From assembly GCA_025560025.1 (NCBI GenBank), contig CP048485.1, positions 806,001-870,000 of the forward strand: DNA of 64,000 bases, read 5' to 3'. This document shows positions 30,183 through 38,864 of this stretch, one piece after another. The notes under the pieces were generated by a model, which searched no databases, was not told the origin of the DNA, and saw nothing but the letters and a program-made list of their open reading frames with translations. The first letter of the stretch is position 1. Every line of letters begins with the position of its first letter. This DNA comes from Agrobacterium tumefaciens (GTDB taxonomy: Bacteria > Pseudomonadota > Alphaproteobacteria > Rhizobiales > Rhizobiaceae). The translations under genes were made by a program, and so were the position numbers.

Positions 30183-31514
30183 ATGACAAAGAAATCCGTT
30201 TCCGATTCCGTATCGCGCCGCGCGCTTCTGCGCTCGGCCGTGTCCGTTGGTGCCGCCGCGCTTGCCGCGCCGGCCTTCGCGCAGAACGCGCTCAACGATC
30301 TCATGGGCTCTTCGCGCCGCGGCAACTGGGATGACCAGTTCGACGCCAATACGTCGCGTTCCGCCGTGGGCGTTGTTTCCAACAATCCGGTTCTCGGACG
30401 CGAAGCGCCTGTCTATATGCAGCAGGCGATCATGCAATATCAGCAGATCGTGCAGAATGGTGGCTGGCCGGAAGTGCCCGCCACCCAGCAACGCCTTCAG
30501 ATCGGCGTTTCGGACCCGTCCGTGCAGGCACTCCGCCAGCGCCTGATGGTTTCGGGTGATCTGCCGCGCGAAGCCGGCATTTCCAGCGCTTTCGATTCCT
30601 ATGTCGACGGTGCGCTGAAGCGCTTCCAGGCTCGCCACGGTCTTCCGGCCGATGGCGTCAGCGGCGAATACACCACGAAGGCGCTCAATGTTTCCGCGCA
30701 GATCCGTCTGGCGCAGCTGCAGACCAACCTCGTGCGCATCCAGTCCATGTCGGGCGATCTCGGCCAGCGTCACCTGATGGTGAACATTCCTGCCGCTGCC
30801 ATCGAAGCCGTTGAAAATGAGCGCGTCGTGCTGCGCAACACGGCCGTTGTCGGCCGCGCCAGCCGCCCGACGCATGTCATCAACTCCAAGATCTACGAGG
30901 TCATCCTCAACCCCTACTGGACAGCGCCGCGCTCGATCGTCGAAAAGGACATCGTGCCGCTGATGCAGAAGGACCCGACATATCTGGAGCGGAACAATAT
31001 CCGCCTTATCGACGGCAAGGGACAGGAAGTTTCGCCGACCGCGGTCGACTGGTTCGCGCCCAAGGCGCCGAACCTGATGTTCCGCCAAGACCCCGGCAAG
31101 ATCAACGCCATGTCCTCGACGAAGATCAACTTCCACAATCCGAACAACGAATATATGCACGACACGCCGCAGCAGGGCCTGTTCAACAAGCTGATGCGGT
31201 TTGAATCCTCCGGCTGCGTGCGCGTGCAGAACGTGCGCGACCTCACAAGCTGGCTGCTGCGCGACACGCCCGGCTGGTCGCGTCAGGAAATGGAGCGCGT
31301 CATCGCCACCCGCGTCAACACGCCGATCAAGCTGGCGCAGGAAGTTCCCGTTTATTTCGTCTACATCACCGCATGGTCGGCGAAGGACGGCGTGGTGCAG
31401 TTCCGTGATGACATCTATGAGAAGGATGGCAACGCCGAACTGGCGCTGAACACCACGAGCGGCATGGAGCAGCCGGCCGGCGCTGTGGACGACGACCTGT
31501 TGCCGCGCAATTGA
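30183..31514 (+). CDS. ldtP: L,D-transpeptidase, YkuD family, Tat substrate
   Basis: A 443-residue periplasmic cell-wall cross-linking enzyme. A Tat signal with SRRALLRSA leads to the cleavage region APAFAQ; a peptidoglycan-binding domain lies at about residues 100-165 (SYVDGALKRFQARHGLPADG), followed by the YkuD catalytic domain with FESSGCVRVQNVRDL, carrying the catalytic cysteine, and the upstream HDTPQQGLF histidine. It makes 3-3 cross-links or ligates proteins to peptidoglycan. It follows ldtR, which probably controls it. A terminator lies downstream. Confidence 0.88.
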   Translation: MTKKSVSDSVSRRALLRSAVSVGAAALAAPAFAQNALNDLMGSSRRGNWDDQFDANTSRSAVGVVSNNPVLGREAPVYMQQAIMQYQQIVQNGGWPEVPATQQRLQIGVSDPSVQALRQRLMVSGDLPREAGISSAFDSYVDGALKRFQARHGLPADGVSGEYTTKALNVSAQIRLAQLQTNLVRIQSMSGDLGQRHLMVNIPAAAIEAVENERVVLRNTAVVGRASRPTHVINSKIYEVILNPYWTAPRSIVEKDIVPLMQKDPTYLERNNIRLIDGKGQEVSPTAVDWFAPKAPNLMFRQDPGKINAMSSTKINFHNPNNEYMHDTPQQGLFNKLMRFESSGCVRVQNVRDLTSWLLRDTPGWSRQEMERVIATRVNTPIKLAQEVPVYFVYITAWSAKDGVVQFRDDIYEKDGNAELALNTTSGMEQPAGAVDDDLLPRN

Positions 31515-31547
31515 TCTCTGCCGTTGGGTTTTATCTCTAAATGAAAG

Positions 31548-31580
31548 GCCGCGCCCTGCCGGGTGCGGCTTTTCCTCTTT
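31548..31580 (+). terminator. Intrinsic terminator after the L,D-transpeptidase gene
   Basis: GCCGCGCCC pairs with GGGTGCGGC around TGCC, followed by TTTTCC and a further T-run. Confidence 0.8.
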
Positions 31581-31719
31581 TTACTGCTGCTTTTGAAAAA
31601 ACAACTGTCGTTTTTTGTCGCAACGTCGCAGTTTGACGGGCAAATCTCGCAGCCCGTATTGCTCTTGTCCGGGCAGGGCGCTAAGACGCCATCGCATTAC
31701 TGTTTCAGGAGCCTTCACC

Positions 31720-33009
31720 ATGTCGAACACAGATGCTTTCTTCTCCCGTCCGCTTGCCGAAGTCGATCCGGATATTTTCGGCGCGATCGAGAAGGAACTG
31801 GGTCGCCAGCGCCACGAGATCGAATTGATCGCCTCGGAAAACATCGTTTCCCGCGCCGTGCTCGAAGCGCAGGGTTCGATCATGACCAACAAATATGCGG
31901 AAGGTTATCCGGGCAAGCGTTATTACGGCGGCTGCCAGTTCGTCGACATCGCTGAAGAACTCGCCATCGAGCGCGCCAAGAAGCTGTTCGGCGTCAACTT
32001 CGCCAACGTGCAGCCGAATTCCGGTTCGCAGATGAACCAGGCCGTGTTCCTCGCGCTCCTGCAGCCGGGCGATACCTTCATGGGTCTCGACCTGAACTCG
32101 GGAGGCCATCTGACGCATGGTTCGCCGGTCAACATGTCCGGCAAGTGGTTCAACGTCGTCTCCTACGGCGTGCGCGAAGGCGACAACCTGCTCGACATGG
32201 ACGAAGTGGAGCGCAAGGCCAAGGAAACCCGGCCGAAGCTGATCCTCGCCGGCGGCACCGCCTATTCCCGTATCTGGGACTGGAAGCGCTTCCGCGAAAT
32301 CGCCGATGAAGTCGGTGCTTACCTCATGGTCGACATGGCCCACATCGCCGGTCTCGTTGCCGGTGGCCAGCATCCGTCGCCGTTCCCGCACTGCCATGTC
32401 GCCACCACGACGACGCATAAGTCTCTGCGCGGCCCGCGCGGCGGCATGATCCTCACCAACGAAGAGGATCTGGCCAAGAAGTTCAATTCGGCTGTATTCC
32501 CCGGCCTGCAGGGCGGCCCGCTGATGCACGTCATCGCCGCAAAGGCCGTCGCCTTCGGTGAAGCGTTGCAGCCGGAATTCAAGGACTACGCCGCACAGGT
32601 CGTCAAGAACGCCAAGGCGCTGGCCGAAACGCTGATCGAAGGCGGTCTGGATGTCGTCTCCGGCGGCACCGACAACCACCTGATGCTGGTCGATCTTCGC
32701 AAGAAGAACGCCACCGGTAAGCGCGCGGAAGCAGCTCTTGGCCGCGCCTACGTCACCTGCAACAAGAACGGCATTCCTTTCGATCCGGAAAAGCCTTTCG
32801 TCACCTCTGGTGTTCGCCTCGGCACGCCGGCCGGCACGACGCGCGGTTTCAAGGAAGCGGAATTCCGCGAAATCGGCAAGCTGATCGTCGAGGTTCTCGA
32901 TGGTCTGAAGGTTGCCAATTCGGATGAGGGCAACGCCGCCGTCGAGGCTGCGGTGCGTGAAAAGGTCGTCGGCCTGACGGACCGTTTCCCGATGTACCCC
33001 TACATGTAA
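31720..33009 (+). CDS. glyA: Serine hydroxymethyltransferase
   Basis: A 429-residue PLP enzyme that interconverts serine and glycine with THF and supplies one-carbon units. The PLP lysine lies in [14 protein letters not shown]; the N-terminal signature [19 protein letters not shown] and [15 protein letters not shown] are complete. The start [14 protein letters not shown] at 31720 has TCAGGA upstream. It is followed by nrdR at 12 bases, an order typical of alphaproteobacteria. Confidence 0.96.
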   Translation: MSNTDAFFSRPLAEVDPDIFGAIEKELGRQRHEIELIASENIVSRAVLEAQGSIMTNKYAEGYPGKRYYGGCQFVDIAEELAIERAKKLFGVNFANVQPNSGSQMNQAVFLALLQPGDTFMGLDLNSGGHLTHGSPVNMSGKWFNVVSYGVREGDNLLDMDEVERKAKETRPKLILAGGTAYSRIWDWKRFREIADEVGAYLMVDMAHIAGLVAGGQHPSPFPHCHVATTTTHKSLRGPRGGMILTNEEDLAKKFNSAVFPGLQGGPLMHVIAAKAVAFGEALQPEFKDYAAQVVKNAKALAETLIEGGLDVVSGGTDNHLMLVDLRKKNATGKRAEAALGRAYVTCNKNGIPFDPEKPFVTSGVRLGTPAGTTRGFKEAEFREIGKLIVEVLDGLKVANSDEGNAAVEAAVREKVVGLTDRFPMYPYM

Positions 33010-33021
33010 GAGAGGAAGACG

Positions 33022-33501
33022 ATGCGCTGCCCATTTTGCGGTTCCGAAGACACACAGGTCAAGGACTCGCGTCCGGCGGAGGACAATACCTCCATCCGCC
33101 GGCGGCGCATCTGCCCCGATTGCGGCGGCCGCTTCACGACCTATGAGCGCGTGCAACTGCGCGAGCTGATGGTCATCAAGAAAAGCGGCCGCAAGCTGCC
33201 CTTCGACCGGGAAAAGCTGGTGCGATCCTTCGAGATCGCGCTGCGCAAGCGCCCGGTCGACCGCGACCGGATCGAGCGCGCCGTCTCCGGCATCGTTCGC
33301 CGCCTGGAAAGCTCCGGCGAGACGGAAATCCCCTCGGAAGAAATCGGCCTGCAGGTTCTCGAAGCACTGAAGAGCCTCGATGACGTGGCCTTCGTGCGTT
33401 ACGCATCGGTCTATCGCGATTTCAGCCATGCCGAGGATTTCGAGAACGTGATTGCCGAAATCAACGCCAAGATCGCCCGCGATACGGACGCCGGAGTCTA
33501 G
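33022..33501 (+). CDS. nrdR: Ribonucleotide reductase regulator NrdR
   Basis: A 159-residue repressor of ribonucleotide reductase genes. The N-terminal zinc ribbon [17 protein letters not shown] with [13 protein letters not shown] is followed by an ATP-cone (about residues 49-139) that senses ATP/dATP. It is encoded in the glyA-nrdR-ribD-ribE row with very short gaps (12 and 2 bases). Confidence 0.95.
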   Translation: MRCPFCGSEDTQVKDSRPAEDNTSIRRRRICPDCGGRFTTYERVQLRELMVIKKSGRKLPFDREKLVRSFEIALRKRPVDRDRIERAVSGIVRRLESSGETEIPSEEIGLQVLEALKSLDDVAFVRYASVYRDFSHAEDFENVIAEINAKIARDTDAGV

Positions 33502-33503
33502 CC

Positions 33504-34748
33504 GTGACCACCCGTGCCGATGACGAAAGATTCATGGCCCGGGCAATCGAGGTTTCGCTTCGCCATCAGGGCCAGACGCTGACCAATCCATCGGTGGGCT
33601 GCGTTCTCGTAAAAGACGGAAAAATCATTGCCGAAGCGGTCACCGCCATCGGTGGCCGCCCGCATGCCGAGCGGCAGGCGCTGGAAATCGCCGGCGAGGC
33701 GGCGCGTGGCGCGACAGCTTATGTGACGCTCGAACCCTGCTCACACTGGGGCAAGACGCCCCCCTGCGCCAATGCGCTGGTGGAATTCGGCGTCGCCCGT
33801 GTGGTCGTGGCGGTAGACGATCCGGATGAGCGCGTTTCCGGCCGCGGCTATACGATTTTACGGGATGCCGGCATTGTCGTTGAAACCGGCCTGTTGCGGG
33901 ATGAGGGTAAGAGGGCGCTTGCCGGTTACCTCACGCGTCAGGTGAAAAAACGCCCGCATGTGATTCTGAAGCTTGCCGTTTCTGCCGATGGCATGATCGG
34001 CAGGAAAGGCGAGGGGCAGGTGGCGATTACCGGTCCCGAGGCGCGCCATGCCGTACATGAATTGCGCGCGCGTTGTGATTGCATTCTTGTGGGGATTGGC
34101 ACGGCGATTGCCGACGATCCTGAATTGACGGTGCGAATAGCCGGTCTCGAGGGTCGCTCGCCGGTTCGCATCGTGCTGGCCCGGCATTTTGAATTGCCGC
34201 TGACATCGAAGCTGGTGAAGACAGCGCGGGAGGTGCCGGTGATCGTTGCGGCGATACCTCCCTCTGCCCTGCCGGGCATCTCCCCCTCAAGGGGGGAGAT
34301 CGATGGAGCGCCGCTTCGCCCTGCATCGGCAGCTGGAGAGGGTGAGCCGGAGGCACAATTTACACGAGCGGCTAGACCCTTGCCGATCTCCCCCCTTGAG
34401 GGGGAGATGCCCGGCAGGGCAGAGGGGGGTAGCCGCGAGTCAAAGCGCCAACTCCTCACCGAGGCCGGCGTCCAGATCCTCGAAGCCCCAACCCTCGAAA
34501 ACCTCCTGCGCATTCTCGCCGAAAGCGGCATGTCGGAACTTCTGGTCGAAGGTGGCGCCTTTGCCGCAAAATCATTCCTTGAAGCAGAATTGGTGGACCG
34601 TATCATGCTGTTCGAAAGCCCGGTCGTGATCGGCGAAGGTGGCATTGAAACGCCGCTCAACCGTGCCGATATCACGGGCGACTATGCACTGATCAGCGAA
34701 ACCGCCTATGGGCCGGATCGCTGCTTCGATTATGAAAGGCCGATTTGA
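33504..34748 (+). CDS. ribD: Bifunctional riboflavin biosynthesis protein RibD with in-frame palindromic insert
   Basis: RibD deaminates and then reduces the pyrimidine intermediate of riboflavin synthesis. The deaminase domain shows HAERQALE and LEPCSHWGKTPPCANALVE; the reductase domain begins near MIGRKGEGQVAITG and ends VIGEGGIETP. At 414 residues it is about 50 longer than usual. The excess is a 59-codon insert (about residues 251-309) made of a palindromic repeat with ISPSRGEID and ISPLEGEMPGRAEGG arms, which keeps the frame and splits the reductase domain. Function is probably retained, because the downstream sequence is intact. The stop overlaps the ribE start. Confidence 0.92.
   Translation: MTTRADDERFMARAIEVSLRHQGQTLTNPSVGCVLVKDGKIIAEAVTAIGGRPHAERQALEIAGEAARGATAYVTLEPCSHWGKTPPCANALVEFGVARVVVAVDDPDERVSGRGYTILRDAGIVVETGLLRDEGKRALAGYLTRQVKKRPHVILKLAVSADGMIGRKGEGQVAITGPEARHAVHELRARCDCILVGIGTAIADDPELTVRIAGLEGRSPVRIVLARHFELPLTSKLVKTAREVPVIVAAIPPSALPGISPSRGEIDGAPLRPASAAGEGEPEAQFTRAARPLPISPLEGEMPGRAEGGSRESKRQLLTEAGVQILEAPTLENLLRILAESGMSELLVEGGAFAAKSFLEAELVDRIMLFESPVVIGEGGIETPLNRADITGDYALISETAYGPDRCFDYERPI
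34255..34431. repeat. Palindromic intergenic-type repeat inside ribD
   Basis: Arms of 48 bases (34255-34302 and 34384-34431) are reverse complements with one mismatch, separated by 81 bases. Each arm also contains a near-palindrome ATCTCCCC/GGGGAGAT. The whole is 177 bp, a multiple of three, and has no stop in the ribD frame. It resembles the palindromic elements normally scattered between rhizobial genes; I cannot name its family with certainty. Confidence 0.85.
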
Positions 34749-35359
34749 TGTTTACCGGAATTGTCACCGACGTTGGAACCGTGTCCGAGCTGGAAGCCCT
34801 GGCGGAAGGCGTGCGTCTGCGGGTGGCGACCAATTACGATCCCAAGACCATCGATATGGGCGCATCGATCTCCCATGGCGGCATTTGCCTGACGGTGACG
34901 AGATTGCCGGAAGACGGCAGCAATGAGCGCTGGTACGAGGTCGAGGCCTGGGAAGAGGCGCTGCGCCTGACGACGATTGCCGGCTGGCAAAAGGGCACCC
35001 ACGTCAATCTGGAGCGGGCGCTCAAGATCGGCGATGAGCTTGGCGGCCACATCGTTTCCGGCCATGTCGATGGCAGAGCGGAAATCCTTTCGGTGGAATC
35101 GGAAGGCGAGGCGGTACGCATTCGCCTGCGCGCACCGGAGCATCTGGCGAAATTCGTTGCGCCCAAGGGTTCCGTGGCGCTCGACGGCACTTCGCTGACC
35201 GTCAACGCCGTCGAAGGTACGGATTTCGACGTGCTGCTGATCCGCCATACGCTGACCGTCACCACATGGGGTGAACGCCAACCGGGTGATTTCGTCAATT
35301 TCGAAGTCGATACCATGGCGCGTTATGCCGCAAGGCTTGCGGAATTTCCCTCAGCGTAA
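34748..35359 (+). CDS. ribE: Riboflavin synthase alpha subunit
   Basis: A 203-residue protein of two lumazine-binding repeats that dismutates two dimethylribityllumazines to riboflavin. It begins MFTGIVTDVGTVSELE and contains SHGGICLTVT, GGHIVSGHVDG and the second-repeat SVALDGTSLTVN. Its ATG overlaps the ribD stop (TGATG). The substrate is made by RibH encoded at 36451. Confidence 0.95.
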   Translation: MFTGIVTDVGTVSELEALAEGVRLRVATNYDPKTIDMGASISHGGICLTVTRLPEDGSNERWYEVEAWEEALRLTTIAGWQKGTHVNLERALKIGDELGGHIVSGHVDGRAEILSVESEGEAVRIRLRAPEHLAKFVAPKGSVALDGTSLTVNAVEGTDFDVLLIRHTLTVTTWGERQPGDFVNFEVDTMARYAARLAEFPSA

Positions 35360-35399
35360 TGTGACGATGCTTTGGAGAGGAGGACGCACCGACGCCTCC

Positions 35400-35516
35400 T
35401 CCGTCATTCCGGCCTTGAGCCGGAATCCAGCCAGCCCAAGTCTTTGGGCTGAAAGAATTTTTCCCGCCGCGCAGACGCGCGTCGACTGGATTCCGGCTCA
35501 AGGCCGGAATGACGGA
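35400..35516. repeat. Palindromic intergenic repeat after ribE
   Basis: Two perfect 31-base inverted arms (35400-35430 and 35486-35516) starting TCCGTCATTCCGG flank a 55-base spacer. This GTCATTCCGG-type palindrome is common between genes of Alphaproteobacteria and can also act as a bidirectional hairpin at the 3' end of the glyA-ribE row. It differs in sequence from the repeat inside ribD. Confidence 0.85.
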
Positions 35517-35653
35517 AAGGGGAGTGCCAACACCTGAAATCGCGGCATATGCAATTGTTCTCAAGCACCCCGCTTCCGATGAAGCCGGAAACGCTATAAG
35601 ACCTTTTAGCCGTTTGATATCGACCGCAAGCCAAACGGGTAGGGAAATACATC

Positions 35654-36286
35654 ATGCCGTCCTTCGAACTGCTGACAGCCTTTTTCATGACCACCGCCTT
35701 GTTCGCCTATATCCCCGGTCCGGCCATGCTTTATGCGGCGGCGCAGACCATGGCGCGCGGCCGGTTTGCCGGGCTGATGGCGGTGCTTGGTATCCATGTC
35801 GGCTGCTATTTCCACATTTTTGCCTCTGCGGCAGGGCTTTCGGTGCTGTTTCAGGCCGTTCCATGGCTTTATCTGGCGGTAAAGCTGTGCGGTGCGCTGT
35901 ATCTCATCTGGCTCGGCTTCTCGATGCTGCGCAGCAAGCTTGAGGGCGAGGCGGTCAATCTGGCCATCGAGCCGAAATCGGCGCGCCGCGCCTTCATCGA
36001 CAGCATCATCGTCGATGTGCTCAATCCGAAGACCGCGCTGTTCTTTCTGGCCTTCCTGCCGCAATTCGTGGACCCTGCGGCGGCCTTTCCGGTCTGGCTG
36101 CAATTGCTGATCCTCGGCATCGCCGTCAATTTCATTTTTTCCTCGGCCGATCTTGTCGGCGTGCTTCTCGCGGGTGCCATGGTCGGGCGTCTGAAGCGTT
36201 CCGGGGCGGTGCAGGTGCTTGCCCGGCGCGCGGCCGGGACGGTGCTGATGGGGCTTGGCGTCCATCTCGCCTTCCAGAAAACCTGA
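35654..36286 (+). CDS. LysE family translocator
   Basis: A 210-residue inner-membrane exporter of the LysE/RhtB type with six helices. The first is MPSFELLTAFFMTTALFAYI with PGPAMLYAAAQTMARGR, the family's conserved start, and DVLNPKTALFFLAFLPQFVDP follows the third helix. Substrates are usually amino acids or their analogues. It interrupts the riboflavin genes and is likely a separate unit. Confidence 0.88.
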   Translation: MPSFELLTAFFMTTALFAYIPGPAMLYAAAQTMARGRFAGLMAVLGIHVGCYFHIFASAAGLSVLFQAVPWLYLAVKLCGALYLIWLGFSMLRSKLEGEAVNLAIEPKSARRAFIDSIIVDVLNPKTALFFLAFLPQFVDPAAAFPVWLQLLILGIAVNFIFSSADLVGVLLAGAMVGRLKRSGAVQVLARRAAGTVLMGLGVHLAFQKT

Positions 36287-36450
36287 TTGTCGCGAAGCCT
36301 CGCCGGAAGGCGTGAAACCCGGCCAAATGCCCCGCAAACGTGGCCTCTTACGCCGCTGACACATGAAATTACTTGCCAAAAATGGCCAGCCGTGGTTTGA
36401 CCGCCGCAAAAGCCGGTATGATCCGGCATCAAGCTTTTCAGGAAAATATC

Positions 36451-36897
36451 ATGTCCAAACCCCATCTTCTTATCGTGGAAGCACGTTTTTACGACGATAT
36501 GGCGGATGCCCTTCTTGAAGGCGCGAAATTCGCGCTCGATGAGGCCGGCGCCACCTATGACGTTATTACCGTTCCGGGCGCGCTGGAAATCCCTGCCGCC
36601 ATCGCCATGGCGCTTGACGGTGCTGACAATGACGGCACGGAATATGACGGTTTCGTCGCACTCGGCATGGTAATCCGTGGCGAGACCTATCACTTCGACA
36701 TCGTTTCCAACGAATCCTCCCGCGCGCTGATGGATCTTGCCGTCAGCGAATCGCTGCCGATCGGCAACGGCATCCTCACCGTTGAGAATGACGAGCAGGC
36801 ATGGGCACGCGTGCGTCGTTCCGACAAGGACAAGGGCGGTTTCGCGGCGCGTGCGGCGCTGACGATGATCGAGCTGAAGAAAAAACTGGGTGGCTGA
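36451..36897 (+). CDS. ribH: 6,7-dimethyl-8-ribityllumazine synthase
   Basis: A 148-residue lumazine synthase that joins the RibD product with dihydroxybutanone phosphate. The segments [28 protein letters not shown] and [19 protein letters not shown] with the catalytic His are present. The start at 36451 has TCAGGA twelve bases upstream. It is followed by nusB after four bases, a very common pairing. Confidence 0.94.
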   Translation: MSKPHLLIVEARFYDDMADALLEGAKFALDEAGATYDVITVPGALEIPAAIAMALDGADNDGTEYDGFVALGMVIRGETYHFDIVSNESSRALMDLAVSESLPIGNGILTVENDEQAWARVRRSDKDKGGFAARAALTMIELKKKLGG

Positions 36898-36901
36898 ACG
36901 C

Positions 36902-37399
36902 ATGTCGAATGTTGAAAATGGCGGTGAACCGCGCCAGCCTTCGGTAAAGCCAGCCAACCAGCGCGGCGCGGCCCGCCTTGCGGCCGTGCAGGCGCTTTAC
37001 CAGATGGATGTCGGCGGAACCGGCGTTATGGAAGTGGTGGCCGAATATGAGGCGCACCGTCTTGGCCAGGAAGTCGATGGCGACACCTATCTGAAAGCTG
37101 ACCCGTCCTGGTTCCGTTCCATCGTTTCCGGCGTTGTCCGCGATCAGACCAAGATCGATCCGCTGGTCCGCTCGGCCCTTCTGGAAGACTGGCCGCTTTC
37201 GCGCCTCGATGCCACCGTGCGCGCCATCCTGCGTGCCGGCACTTTCGAGATTCTGGAGCGCAAGGACGTGCCGGTCGCCGTCATCGTCACGGAATATGTC
37301 GAGATCGCCCGTGCTTTCTTCGAGCATGATGAGCCGAAGCTCGTGAATGCGGTGCTTGACCGCATTGCCAAGCAGGTGCGCGGCGAGGCAAAACGCTGA
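36902..37399 (+). CDS. nusB: Transcription antitermination protein NusB
   Basis: A 165-residue all-helical protein that binds boxA RNA with NusE and supports rRNA antitermination. It contains [19 protein letters not shown] and [16 protein letters not shown], with [14 protein letters not shown] near the end. The start at 36902 is preferred; a GTG at 36890 within ribH is a possible alternative. Confidence 0.92.
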   Translation: MSNVENGGEPRQPSVKPANQRGAARLAAVQALYQMDVGGTGVMEVVAEYEAHRLGQEVDGDTYLKADPSWFRSIVSGVVRDQTKIDPLVRSALLEDWPLSRLDATVRAILRAGTFEILERKDVPVAVIVTEYVEIARAFFEHDEPKLVNAVLDRIAKQVRGEAKR

Positions 37400-37420
37400 A
37401 GTAAAACAGGTGAGGAAGAG

Positions 37421-38644
37421 ATGAGCGCCGTTTCCGTCCCCGGACTAGAAGTTCAACTGGACGAGGCGAAGCGCAACGTCTTCCTCCTCACCATCGCGCA
37501 GGCGATCATGGGATCGGCTGCGCCCCTGAGCTTTTCGGTTGGCGCACTTGCCGGCTATCAGCTGCTCGGCGCGGACAAGTCGCTGGCGACCGCACCTCTC
37601 ACCGGCTTCAATATCGGCGTTGCGCTCGGCGCCATCTGCGTGGCAGCCGCATCCCGCTTTCTCGGCCGCAAGGCAGGCTTCATGGTCGGCGCGCTGATGT
37701 GCTCGATTGGCGGCGGCATTGCTGCCGTAGCGCTTTTCCGTGCGGATTTCTGGCTGTTTGCCGTCGGCCTGCTGCTGATCGGTATTTCCGGCGGTTTCAC
37801 GCAGAAAATACGCTTCGCCGCCGCCGATGCCTCGCCATCTTTTTACAAGCCGAAAGCCATTTCCTGGATCCTGGCGGGTGGAATCATCTCGGCCATCGTC
37901 GGCCCGCAGCTTGCCATTTTCGGTAAGGACGTGTTCGCGCCGGTCACCTTTGCCGGCGCCTTTATCGCGCTGGTGCCGCTTGGCATCATCTCGATTGCGA
38001 TTCTGGCATTCCTGAAATTACCGGATCCAAAGGTCGCCTCTACTCATGCGCATGCGGTACGGCCCCTGTCGGAGATCGTCCGCACGCACCGTTTCGTCAC
38101 CGGCATGGTCTGCGGCATCGGTTCTTACGCATTGATGACCTTCATGATGACCGGCGCACCGCTCGCCATGGTCGTCGGTTGCGGTTTCCCCTCCGAACTC
38201 GCGACCCTCGGCATTCAGTGGCATGTTCTGGCCATGTTCGGCCCGAGCTTCTTCACCGGCATGCTGATCTCCCGATTCGGGGCGGAGAAAATCGTCGCGA
38301 CCGGCCTCGTTGTGCTGATGGCCTGCGCCGTCGTCGCCCATATGGGCATCGAATTGTGGAATTTCTGGGCGGCGCTCATTCTTCTTGGGCTCGGCTGGAA
38401 TTTCGGTTTTATCGGCGCGACCGCCATCATCACCTCCAGCTACCGCCCGCATGAGGCGGATAAGGTGCAGGGTTTCCACGATATCGTGCTTTTCGGCACG
38501 GTGGCGCTTTCATCCTTCTCTTCCGGCAAGGTGTTCACGGCCTGGGGCTGGTCGGTAATGAACCTCGTCATCTGGCCGGTGGCCGGCCTTTGCCTGCTGC
38601 TCGTGCTGTCGCTGCTGCTGACCCCGCGCAAAAACGCCGCCTGA
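37421..38644 (+). CDS. MFS transporter
   Basis: A 407-residue twelve-helix carrier with an N-terminal hydrophilic stretch (MSAVSVPGLEVQLDEAKRN). The loop 2-3 RFLGRKAGF motif and FTQKIRFAAADASP after helix 4 are visible. The substrate is unknown. It lies 21 bases after nusB and may be read from the same transcript. Confidence 0.8.
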   Translation: MSAVSVPGLEVQLDEAKRNVFLLTIAQAIMGSAAPLSFSVGALAGYQLLGADKSLATAPLTGFNIGVALGAICVAAASRFLGRKAGFMVGALMCSIGGGIAAVALFRADFWLFAVGLLLIGISGGFTQKIRFAAADASPSFYKPKAISWILAGGIISAIVGPQLAIFGKDVFAPVTFAGAFIALVPLGIISIAILAFLKLPDPKVASTHAHAVRPLSEIVRTHRFVTGMVCGIGSYALMTFMMTGAPLAMVVGCGFPSELATLGIQWHVLAMFGPSFFTGMLISRFGAEKIVATGLVVLMACAVVAHMGIELWNFWAALILLGLGWNFGFIGATAIITSSYRPHEADKVQGFHDIVLFGTVALSSFSSGKVFTAWGWSVMNLVIWPVAGLCLLLVLSLLLTPRKNAA

Positions 38645-38759
38645 GATTGCGTCAGCGCTCTACCCCTTTCATGTTTCAGGCAAAATTGTGGGCTTGACGC
38701 CACGCCTTTCGCCAACGCAATCTTGCCGCGCAGGTCATTCTTCCTTGGGAGGGGAACAA

Positions 38760-38858
38760 ATGGCCACGACAGGACCCGGAGCGCTTGCGATCATCCGGTC
38801 CTTGCACAAGGTTTCGCCACGCCGGGGAGGGAGTGAGACCCGGCTTTTTGGGAGGTAA
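38760..38858 (+). CDS. Leader ORF upstream of hppA (32 aa)
   Basis: A short reading frame starting MATTGPGALAIIRSLHKV follows a strong GGGAGGGG ribosome binding site five bases before its ATG. Its TAA ends six bases before the hppA ATG, and its last codons cover both the hppA ribosome binding site and a terminator-like hairpin. Such a position suggests a leader peptide whose translation affects hppA expression. The peptide itself has no recognisable domain. Confidence 0.5.
   Translation: MATTGPGALAIIRSLHKVSPRRGGSETRLFGR
38821..38849 (+). terminator. Attenuator-like hairpin in the hppA leader
   Basis: GCCGGG (38821-38826) pairs with CCCGGC (38839-38844) and is followed by five T, one base before the GGAGGT ribosome binding site of hppA. 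No gene ends just upstream, so a simple 3' terminator role is unlikely. Confidence 0.55.
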
Positions 38859-38864
38859 GTGCGC

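Noticed and set aside
31581-31719. Riboswitch upstream of glyA
   Set aside because: No stem pattern of glycine, SAM or THF switches could be recognised in the leader.
33400-36450. FMN riboswitch near the riboflavin genes
   Set aside because: No conserved RFN-like sequence is seen before ribD, ribE or ribH.
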